Positions 1 to 6,200 of a DNA stretch of 7,071 nt are shown piece by piece; position 1 is the first letter of the stretch; each line of letters starts with the position of its first letter. Both the position numbers and the translations under genes were made by a program. The DNA is from Chloroflexota bacterium (GTDB taxonomy: Bacteria > Chloroflexota > Anaerolineae > JAADDB01), in NCBI GenBank assembly GCA_013154135.1, contig JAADDB010000018.1:1-7071 (forward strand), read 5' to 3'. The notes beneath the pieces are model-generated. The model was given only the letters and a program-made list of their open reading frames with translations, searched no databases and was not told the origin of the DNA.

Positions 1-73
1 CCCACCCGGCCCCGGTCGAGCCGATGAACTCATTCACACCATCCGTACACGAGGAACGAGGAGGTAAATAAAC
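1..73 (+). other. Possible tail of an upstream gene plus RBS of the first complete gene
   Basis: Two + strand frames stay open from the window edge into this stretch. One ends at TAA 65-67 (last residues DELIHTIRTRGTRR) and the other at TAA 69-71 (last residues FTPSVHEERGGK). Either could be the end of a preceding operon gene, since both stop within a few bases of the next ATG, as the later genes do. Third-position GC does not separate them. The segment also holds AGGAGG at 59-64, nine bases ahead of the ATG at 74. I see no promoter here. Confidence 0.35.
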
Positions 74-610
74 ATGAGGCGGGTTATCGCGACGGTACTC
101 ATGGCCATGCTGGTCGCAGCCGTTCTTTGGGCCGCGGCCGTCCGCTGGGAATTACGGCCTTCTCCGTCGGAATCTTCCCGAACTCCGGTGGAAGCCATGA
201 ACAATCGCGACGGTTGGCGGGCCGCGCCGGAGCTCATCGGTACGCTGTATCTGGCAGCGTGCCACGATTGGACGCGACCGTATACGGCTCTTCGTCCCGT
301 CCCCCATGAGCTCGTGGATGCGGTCGCCGCCTCATGGCCTGCCAGGCCCGATATTCGAGGTTTCTTGGCCATGAGTAAACCTTTGCACATCCCTCGCACC
401 ACCGATAATGTGGTCACCGACGTGGAAGTGTGGTTGAACCACCACTCGGCCGTAGACTGCACCGAGGACGTGTGGTCGGAAAGAGACGTAAAGTCTTTGC
501 ACGAAGCGCAGCATATTGCCTTTTTCGGAATGGCGCGCCCGACGAGGCAAGAGGGTAAACCCGTATGGGAACTGGTCTTTGTAGGCGTACGCTGGAAAGG
601 AGGACGGTAA
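74..610 (+). CDS. Membrane-anchored protein of unknown function (178 aa)
   Basis: I do not recognise a family. The protein begins with a short basic stretch (MRR) and one hydrophobic segment at about residues 4-23 that lacks a clear signal-peptidase site, so it is most likely a single N-terminal membrane anchor with the remaining 150 residues outside the cell. The soluble part has two cysteines (C63, C129) that could form a disulfide, and it ends in a probable beta strand (WELVFVGVRW, 165-174). The start is supported by AGGAGG nine bases upstream. The stop codon shares one base with the next start (TAATG), which implies translational coupling. One anchor plus a small exported domain next to a VirB4-like ATPase is reminiscent of VirB8-type conjugation proteins, but I see no sequence motif that proves this. 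Third-position GC looks lower than in the downstream ATPase gene. Confidence 0.8.
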   Translation: MRRVIATVLMAMLVAAVLWAAAVRWELRPSPSESSRTPVEAMNNRDGWRAAPELIGTLYLAACHDWTRPYTALRPVPHELVDAVAASWPARPDIRGFLAMSKPLHIPRTTDNVVTDVEVWLNHHSAVDCTEDVWSERDVKSLHEAQHIAFFGMARPTRQEGKPVWELVFVGVRWKGGR

Positions 611-1737
611 TGCGTCGATATATGGCTTTGATTCTAATCCTCTCTTCTCTTCTTGTTTCGACTCCCGTAACCTTTGCCGATGGGTACACCCCCACCCCGA
701 TTAAGGGGACAGGCGTATCGGAAATCACCCCCACCCCCCAATTACACGGACAGGGGAGTGGTGGAACATATTACATCCACAACGTGCATGAACCTGCTAA
801 TCCCCCCGGTTGGGTTCCCGTACGACAACTCCTGGTAGGAAGTGGATGCCGTGGCTACACGTGCGGATCTACATGGACTCCCTCGTCACCCCAGGGGTTG
901 TTCGAGAAGCCGTCCGACCGTTCGTTTCGGGGCCACGGCGTAGGGGATGGTAATCCCCCATCGCCTTTAGCCGTCTGGGATGGACGAGCGAAATGCGGCG
1001 ATGGAGCCTGGGCGTCGGGAACGTGGTATCACAACGGGTACTTTCGGATCGTTTGGGGTTTGCCCCAATGCCATTGGGAATACAACCGCTTCGGCCCCGG
1101 AGAACATGCCTATGTGTGTGATTATTACGGTTCGTGGAATGGTCCCACTTCCGAAGGTTGGAACTTCGCAGAAACGGACACCTGTTTTGTGGATTCACCG
1201 GATCCGGTGAATCCGGGTACTCCGGGGACACCGCAGAATCCGGGACGAACCGTCTCCACGCCTACGCCCTGTCCGGTAACTGCACGGGGCTATGTGCAAC
1301 CCCGTATGCTGGGATTTGGGTATTTTCCCCGGCATCCTGTTGTCGTAGGGCAGGGGGGTAAGGGGTTCTATCTGACGGCCCGCTTTGCGGGGGGACGCTT
1401 TTGGGAAGAGGACTGCCACGGCCGCCGCTACACGGACGACCCCATCGTGTACGTGGGTGTGAGCGTGTCCCTGGCCGACTCCAGCAGGCGGTGGATCGAG
1501 GAGGACCTGGCGGCCCGCTACTACGGCGCACGGGTGAAGGGTACGTACCCGAAACGGGCGGCCCTGTTCTACGGGCGCAGCATGTCCCTGGGGGTGCGCT
1601 GGCCGCGGGGCTTATTCGAGGCGCTTGACCCGGGCTACTACGTGGCCGTGTTCACGGTACGCACCGCGAGCGGGAAGGTGTTCACGTTCACGGGGCGGGT
1701 ACCCGTGTACCTGGGCGACTCGACGTTGATTCGGTAG
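610..1737 (+). CDS. Exported eight-cysteine protein with Pro/Thr linker and beta-rich C-terminal domain (375 aa)
   Basis: I chose ATG 610 because it follows AAAGGAGG (596-603) by six bases and opens directly into a signal peptide: MRRY, a hydrophobic core at residues 5-19, and a plausible cleavage after TFA23. The in-frame ATG at 565 would place 15 residues ahead of this signal and overlap the previous gene by 46 bases. The mature protein starts with two TPTP motifs. A Trp/Gly/Cys-rich domain follows at about 50-192, with C80, C85, C129, C154, C170 and C192. Next come a Pro/Gly/Thr linker (about 195-222, C221) and a domain with several probable beta strands (about 225-370, C269). The total of eight cysteines could form four disulfides. 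This suits a surface or exported protein. Base composition changes sharply inside the gene (see findings). No enzyme motif is visible. Function is unknown; it may be a surface or adhesion component of the apparatus encoded downstream. Confidence 0.85.
   Translation: MRRYMALILILSSLLVSTPVTFADGYTPTPIKGTGVSEITPTPQLHGQGSGGTYYIHNVHEPANPPGWVPVRQLLVGSGCRGYTCGSTWTPSSPQGLFEKPSDRSFRGHGVGDGNPPSPLAVWDGRAKCGDGAWASGTWYHNGYFRIVWGLPQCHWEYNRFGPGEHAYVCDYYGSWNGPTSEGWNFAETDTCFVDSPDPVNPGTPGTPQNPGRTVSTPTPCPVTARGYVQPRMLGFGYFPRHPVVVGQGGKGFYLTARFAGGRFWEEDCHGRRYTDDPIVYVGVSVSLADSSRRWIEEDLAARYYGARVKGTYPKRAALFYGRSMSLGVRWPRGLFEALDPGYYVAVFTVRTASGKVFTFTGRVPVYLGDSTLIR
1191..1214. repeat. Perfect 24-bp palindrome inside a coding region
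   Basis: The 12-base half GGATTCACCGGA is followed directly by its reverse complement, with no spacer and a BamHI-type GGATCC at the centre. It lies in the gene for the eight-cysteine exported protein, at the start of the Pro/Gly linker (coding for roughly VDSPDPVNPG). It could extrude as a cruciform or bind a dimeric protein, or it may be an accident of Pro/Asp/Gly codons. No second copy is apparent in the window. Confidence 0.9.
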
Positions 1738-1749
1738 GAGGGGGTGGAG

Positions 1750-1908
1750 ATGAAACTGCTCGCTCTGTTGGAGGGAACGTTGTTCATGTCCGCAGGCGGA
1801 GTCATCGCCTGCCATAAAACGTGGGGAGGGCTGGCAATTGCGGCGTTCCTGGCGCTGCTGGCCAACCTGGTGAGACGGGCAAGCATGTCCGAGGGGAGGA
1901 AAGTATGA
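1750..1908 (+). CDS. Small hydrophobic membrane peptide (52 aa)
   Basis: This short gene starts at ATG 1750, eight bases after AGGAGG (1736-1741), a ribosome site that overlaps the TAG of the preceding gene. Its TGA overlaps the next ATG as ATGA (1905-1908). The peptide begins MKLLALLEG, has a weakly hydrophobic first half, a short HKTW turn at about 22-25, a clear hydrophobic helix at about 26-41 (GGLAIAAFLALLANLV), and a basic/polar end (RRASMSEGRK). That suggests one or two membrane helices with the C-terminus probably in the cytoplasm. The excellent RBS and the ATGA overlap are the main evidence that it is real. Small membrane subunits (for example VirB2/VirB3-like) are common in conjugation operons, but nothing here identifies one. 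Confidence 0.75.
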   Translation: MKLLALLEGTLFMSAGGVIACHKTWGGLAIAAFLALLANLVRRASMSEGRKV

Positions 1909-2336
1909 GGAAAGGTGGGGTCATCGTATCCCTGGTTCTGGTATTCGTCCTGGTGGGCATTGTCGGCGGCGCACGCGGGGAGCAGGGGACGGGGATGAAG
2001 CCGGCGCATATGACGATTTCTCCGGGCGAGGCCGAAATCGGGCGGACGCTCCACGTGTCCTTCTGGGGAGCCGTCCCCAATGCCTTTCTGGAGGTTGAAG
2101 CCTATCCCCAGAAGGCTCCCGACCGGGCCCTGAGATTCTGGGTTCGCGTGAATGATAGTGGAGCGGGACGTTTCACCCTGGGCGTTCCCTGCACCTGGGA
2201 GGCCGGCCCCCTGGTGGTTCTCCGCGTGGGCGACATGGAGATGCACATCCCGCTGGTAAACGCTCGGGGATGTGAGCGTCTGAGAGACTGGTTGATGGAT
2301 TGGAAGAGAACAGGAGGAAGTGAGGGAAATCCATGA
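1905..2336 (+). CDS. Exported Ig-like beta-sandwich protein (143 aa)
   Basis: The start at 1905 overlaps the previous stop (ATGA), follows GGAGG at 1895-1899, and opens with a signal-peptide-like segment: MRKGG, then a hydrophobic core at 6-20, ending in GGARG near residue 25. An upstream in-frame ATG at 1821 lies inside the 52-aa gene and was rejected. The mature part reads like a bacterial Ig-like domain: ISPGEAEIGRTLHVSFWG (38-55), then PNAFLEVEAYP, a strand RALRFWVRV (74-82), a DSGAGRF turn (84-90), a TLGVP strand and a final GPLVVLRVGD strand. This order (Pro-Gly, a Gly that introduces a strand, 'P-N' before a strand, then 'sG.f') is typical of Ig-like domains on bacterial surfaces. C96 and C123 could pair. 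It is probably secreted or cell-wall associated, but the binding partner is unknown. The last four bases overlap the next gene. Confidence 0.82.
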   Translation: MRKGGVIVSLVLVFVLVGIVGGARGEQGTGMKPAHMTISPGEAEIGRTLHVSFWGAVPNAFLEVEAYPQKAPDRALRFWVRVNDSGAGRFTLGVPCTWEAGPLVVLRVGDMEMHIPLVNARGCERLRDWLMDWKRTGGSEGNP

Positions 2337-2605
2337 GCGATTCGACGGGAACGTACTTTCCGCGAACGGATGGGCGGAGTGACGTGCGCATCCGACTGGA
2401 GCACGGGGTGGTTGCGGGGGAGAATCCCCTCGCGCCCTGGGTGGTGGTAGGACATTGCCCTCGGTGTGGGATACCTTACTTCGTCAGGGTCACAGACGTG
2501 AGCGAGGAACGCCCACCCTACGTGTGGCGGTCGTGTACATGCTTTCGCACCGAAAAAGAAACGACGATGGTAAGAAAAAGTGTTGGGAGCAGGAGGACGA
2601 CATGA
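2333..2605 (+). CDS. Small zinc-knuckle-like protein (90 aa)
   Basis: The start is ATG 2333, overlapping the previous stop as ATGA. AGGAGG lies at 2312-2317, rather far away, and a closer purine run (GAGGG) lies just before the ATG, so initiation is probably mainly by coupling. There is no signal peptide, so it is likely cytoplasmic. The core is beta-rich (PWVVVGHCPRCGIPYFVRV, about 35-53) and contains CPRC (C42, C45) followed by CTC (C68, C70). These four cysteines are spaced like a zinc ribbon or knuckle, although the second pair is CxC instead of the usual CxxC. The C-terminus is basic (RKSVGSRRTT), which could help bind nucleic acid or an acidic partner. It ends by overlapping the next start, again as ATGA. 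Possible roles are a structural zinc protein or regulator; I cannot name a family. Confidence 0.78.
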   Translation: MSDSTGTYFPRTDGRSDVRIRLEHGVVAGENPLAPWVVVGHCPRCGIPYFVRVTDVSEERPPYVWRSCTCFRTEKETTMVRKSVGSRRTT

Positions 2606-3081
2606 AGGTAAACCTTGTGTACCACACGGGCCGACCGTGGGGCGGCACATACATCTTCGACGCGGCCGACGTCGCGCCGGAGGCGTGGGGGTTCGGCCCT
2701 GCGCCCGCGCTCACCACGACGGAGGAGCAGGGGGAGGAGGGGAATGCGGGGTATTACTTCCTGAGAGGAGAGGCGTACCGGCACGCTGACGCCGAAAGCA
2801 TCCTGCTTCTGGTCACCCTGCGGCGGTGGGATGAACGCGCCGCGGAGGTGGTGGAGGAGCGAGTGGCCGTCATTTTCGAGAGAGGGGACCTGAAGGACAT
2901 TCCCAGAGTACTTCATCGGCGCAGGGTGGACACCCTGAGCACACTGGTGGACAAGAGGCCTATGCATTCCGACCGGAGCGTCAGCTATACCTCCACCGCA
3001 GGCAGCCTTACCTATACCACAGGCGGAGGATACGCAGAGACCGTTGCCGCAACCGAGGCGCACTCGGCTACCACAGGATAG
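2602..3081 (+). CDS. Cytoplasmic protein with Ser/Thr/Tyr/Gly beta-like tail (159 aa)
   Basis: I chose ATG 2602 because AGGAGG (2591-2596) lies five bases upstream and the start overlaps the previous stop as ATGA; the earlier in-frame ATG at 2455 lies inside the zinc-knuckle gene. There is no signal peptide. Residues 1-110 look like an ordinary alpha/beta domain: hydrophobic strand SILLLVTLRRW (66-76), EVVEERVAVIFERGDL (82-97) and basic PRVLHRRR (101-108). From about 123 the composition changes to Ser, Thr, Tyr, Gly and Ala, ending in TEAHSATTG. In this tail, larger residues (V127, Y129; then L136, Y138, Y144, E146, V148, E152, H154) alternate with small ones, the same style as the insertion in the large ATPase downstream. 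It closes the small-gene operon. The family is unknown; the tail suggests a physical partner of the ATPase. Confidence 0.82.
   Translation: MKVNLVYHTGRPWGGTYIFDAADVAPEAWGFGPAPALTTTEEQGEEGNAGYYFLRGEAYRHADAESILLLVTLRRWDERAAEVVEERVAVIFERGDLKDIPRVLHRRRVDTLSTLVDKRPMHSDRSVSYTSTAGSLTYTTGGGYAETVAATEAHSATTG
2977..3078 (+). repeat. Low-complexity alternating tail segment (codes residues 126-159)
   Basis: This stretch codes the Ser/Thr/Gly/Ala/Tyr-rich end of the 159-aa protein. Larger residues fall at odd positions up to Y129 and at even positions from L136 onward, with the switch in a small Thr-Ala-Gly-Ser stretch. It is a miniature version of the pattern in the ATPase insertion, including a single phase flip. 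Shared wording such as EAH followed by Ser/Thr/Gly is visible in both proteins. Confidence 0.6.
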
Positions 3082-3120
3082 GGGCCGTTGTTAATGCGTG
3101 GCTATGGGGACGCCGACGAC

Positions 3121-3150
3121 GAAGGGCCAGGAAAGGCCAGGAAGGGCCGG
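3121..3150. repeat. Three 10-bp direct repeats in the intergenic gap
   Basis: Three head-to-tail 10-mers read GAAGGGCCAG, GAAAGGCCAG and GAAGGGCCGG. A roughly one-turn spacing would place a repeated contact on the same DNA face. An inverted relative of the unit follows at about 3164-3187, so the repeats also form one arm of the hairpin described next. They could be an operator for the downstream ATPase gene or a by-product of hairpin formation. Confidence 0.6.
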
Positions 3151-3186
3151 GGGTGGGGAGGTGCTTGGCCCTTTGGGCCTGGCCTT
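3133..3186 (+). terminator. Imperfect hairpin between the small-gene operon and the ATPase gene
   Basis: AAGGCCAGG (3133-3141) pairs with CCTGGCCTT (3178-3186), and directly inside it AAGGGCC (3142-3148) pairs with GGCCCTT (3167-3173). That gives 9 + 7 base pairs with a four-base bulge (3174-3177) and an 18-base G-rich loop. No T-run follows; the next bases are CAATAAAGG, so it is not a canonical intrinsic terminator. It may be a partial terminator, an attenuator or an mRNA-stabilising structure that lowers expression of the ATPase relative to the small genes. Confidence 0.4.
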
Positions 3187-3228
3187 CAATAAAGGATTTA
3201 CATTCGTGTTAAATCAGGAGACACGGCC
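3187..3228 (+). promoter_or_regulatory. AT-rich leader and RBS of the ATPase gene
   Basis: This is the only clearly AT-rich patch in this part of the window (CAATAAAGGATTTACATT and onward). It ends in AGGAG (3216-3220), eight bases ahead of ATG 3229. A weak sigma-70-like pair can be drawn, TTGGCC (3165-3170), 17 bases, then AATAAA (3188-3193), but it overlaps the hairpin and both boxes match poorly. The RBS is well supported; a promoter here is only possible. Confidence 0.45.
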
Positions 3229-6200
3229 ATGAGCGAGATTCAGGTGCTGGACAGGGGGATGCTCTTCGACGGCAACGCGCTGCGGGCCATGTGGTTCCGC
3301 ATCCGCGACCGGGAGGGCAACGTGCGCTTCCGCGCGGTGGCGCTGCGGGAACTCGCGTATTTACCCATCGAGGCGAGAAACGACCCCGATGTGCTGGGAA
3401 AACAGTGGGCTGCGCTCAGAGGCCTCTACAACGCGGGCGTGGATTTCTCCTACACCGCGATGGGTGTATACCGCCCGCGGCGGGTGGGCGTGGTGCAGTT
3501 CTACGGCGCGGCCGCGGAGGAGGAGTTTCAGGACGCGGCCGTGGGCGCGGCCCTGCGCCGCATGGCCGCGGTGGAGGCGGTGCTCGCGAACTACCCCCAG
3601 TCGCGGCTGCGCGCACCCGACACGGAGCGCGTCCAGTGGCTCATGGAGCGCCTGGAGCGGCTTCCGCGCGTCCTGGCCGTGCTGGGGCACCCGGATCCGC
3701 GGCTGGCGAGGAAAGGGCTGGGACGGGACGGCAGCATGGGAGAGGCGGACGATGAGCTCATGTCCCAGCAGGGGGAGACCTTTCTGCGGGGCCTGGCCGC
3801 GCTGGAGGAGGATTTCGTGTTCGCGGTCATGGCCGCACACGTAGCGCGAGGGGACCTGGCAAAAGGTCTGGTGAAGCTATCCCAAACCGCGTCCATATTT
3901 GCATCTCGCCAGCGAGGAAACGTAGGGGCCAGTTTTAGCATCGCCATCCCTCTGGCCGCGGCCCTGGCCGGGAACTACGGAGGGAGTCACGGCCGCGGGG
4001 ACAGCCACGCGGTCAGCCACGCAGACGGAACGAGTGAAACATGGGGAGAGCATGAGGCACACTCCACGGCCCATACCACCACTCATGCAGTGACCGAAAG
4101 CGAGGCGCACACGGTGGGGCACGCGGTCACGGACTCCTGGGGACATACCACCAGCCATGCGGAGACGGAGAGCACGGCGAAAACGACGTCCTGGGCGCAC
4201 GCGACGGGAGGCGCGGAAACCCACAGCCGCGCGGACACGGTGAGCGAGGCGCATACCACAGGAGGCGCACACACCACATCCCACAGTACGAGCGTATCTC
4301 ACTCCAGCGGCAGCACGTGGGCCAAATCCGTGTCCGACGGCACCGCGCATACGACGTCTCACTCCGCCGGCAGCACGTGGAGCCACGCGGTCAGCGACGG
4401 TACCGCACATACCGAAAGTCACGCCACGGGGACGAGCCAGGGGAGCGGCACGAACTGGAGCCGGGGTGGAGGGACGACCATCTCCTCCTCGACCACCCAC
4501 GGCACATCGGAAGTGAACAGCACCGCGGTGGGTACCACCTGGGGAACGACGACGGGAGAGAGCCACGCTACGTCCCAATCCGATATGTTAGGCGGCGCCG
4601 TGGCCTCAAGCCGGGCGACATCCACCACGAATTCCCAATCTCACACGTCCAGCTGGGGCTGGAGTGCAAGCGACACCGTCGGCGGCAAGGTGGGCGGCAG
4701 TATAGGCATCATAAGCGGCAGCCTGAGCAACAGCATTACCGCGAGTGTGCACGGAGGGAGCGCGGATACCACGGGGAGTGCTCAGACGATGACCTCCGGC
4801 ACGACAACGACCGACACCCACGCCCATACCACAGGTACCACGGACACCACGTCCTTCAGCACATCCCACGGTGGCAGTCTGACCACGGGCCACGCCGAGG
4901 GCACGACCAGCGCCCACACCAGCGGCAAAGCAGACAGCACCACGTGGAGCACCGGAGGTTCGTCCTTTGCCGGCACGTCCCGGACCGACGGCGTCGCGAA
5001 CACTACATCACACGTGGTGACGAACTCACGGGGTGGGTTCACATCCCACGGTACCGCAGACACGACCTCTCACGTGGAAACCACCTCCCGGGGCGGGTTC
5101 AACAGCACCACCCGCGGGGAAGCCTGGGGGACGGCGACCACCCGCTCCTGGGCGCACACAAAGGGCACGGCGCACACCGAGGGGATCGCCACATCCAAGA
5201 CCTGGACCGACGTCAGAGGCGGCGCGACCTCCCGCGGTCACGCGACCACGGACGGCTGGGCCGTGACCCGCGGGCACGCGGTGACCGAGAGCGAGTCCTG
5301 GACGACAGGCCGCGCGGAAACCCGTGGGGAGGCGTGGACCGAAGGGGAAACCCGGGGCACATCCCACATGCGGGGTGTGTCCCACGTGGAAGGTGCTGCT
5401 ACTGCGTATTCCCTCGCGCGAAGCGCCACTCGCGGCTTCGTAGGTGGTTTCGGCGGCAGCATCGTGCCCGGGTTCGCGGTGACCCGCTCCTGGCAGACGG
5501 AGGACGACGTGGCCATCCGCCTGACCGAGCTGACACGCATGCTCGAGTCCCTCCTGAACCAGGCGTCCGCGGAGGGAGGATTCCTCACCACCGCGGTGCT
5601 CCTCACCACCGATCGAGGTGCAACGGCTGCCGCAGCCCTGGTCCCCCAGGCGTTCCACGGACCCAACGTGCCCACGCCCGTGCTCACCGTGGACGGGCCC
5701 GACGACCTGCGCGTCCACGCGCTCACCATGCGGCCCTCTCTCGAACCCGACGGCGACCCCTTCGACGCGGGGCTGTGGACGAAGTGGGGGACTCTCCTCA
5801 CGCCGGGGATGCTGGCCGCGTACACCGCACCCAACCTCTTCGAGGAGGGCACCGCGGTGACCGTACAGGAGCGCATCCCCCCGATGGCCTTCTACCCGGA
5901 GACCGAGGGGGAGGTGGTCATCGGCCACCAGGTGAGCCCGGAAACGGGCCGCCTGACTACCACGCCGTTACGCCTCTCGCGGTCGCGACACTTCCACACC
6001 GCGTTCATCGGCGACACGGGGTACGGCAAGAGTGTGGCCGCGGAACGCATCGCGTACGAAACGACTCTGCACTGGAAAATGAAAACGATTATTCTGGATT
6101 TCGGTGCAGGGTGGCGGAAGATGCTGAACGCGCCCGGTCTGGAGGGACACGTGGACATCCGCCAGTTGTCCCCCGGCGGGCCCCGGCCCCTGCGCTGGAA

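Larger units (their letters stand above)
3985..5391 (+). repeat. Low-complexity insertion coding residues 253-721, strict two-residue alternation
   Basis: This stretch codes Ser, Thr, Ala and Gly with 40 His and 16 Trp, no Pro and no Cys, and only three Leu. From residue 253 to about 494 the small residues occupy odd positions while His, Trp and charged residues occupy even ones; from 495 to 721 the phase is reversed. The centre (485-510) is different, with Gly and Ile/Leu/Val (GGSIGIISGSLSNSI). Reading stays open in a second frame for about 800 codons (4317-6728), but that is a shadow. A strict alternation predicts extended beta structure, with a silk-like small face and a His/Trp/charged face. 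Function is unknown. Confidence 0.85.

Noticed and set aside
565..609. Upstream start for the eight-cysteine protein at 565
   Set aside because: It would put 15 extra residues ahead of a clean signal peptide and overlap the preceding gene by 46 bases; ATG 610 has AAAGGAGG at the right distance.
687..744. Two copies of CACCCCCACCCC each followed shortly by ATTA
   Set aside because: They encode the TPTP motifs of the secreted protein; Pro/Thr codons explain the repeat.
3291..3844. Open frames within the N-terminal part of the ATPase gene on both strands (3291-3755, 3361-3840, 3389-3844)
   Set aside because: They are out-of-frame Arg/Gly/Ala-rich translations; the frame from 3229 continues unbroken through the region with sensible codon use.
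4091..4131. Inverted repeat GTGACCG / CGGTCAC
   Set aside because: It arises from repeated His-Ala-Val-Thr codon strings of the insertion and has a long spacer; many similar pairs occur there, so it is not evidence for a regulatory site.
3985..5391. CRISPR array or minisatellite explanation for the repetitive DNA
   Set aside because: There are no constant repeats separated by unique spacers, and the frame is open throughout with a residue-level pattern, so the repetition is at the protein level.
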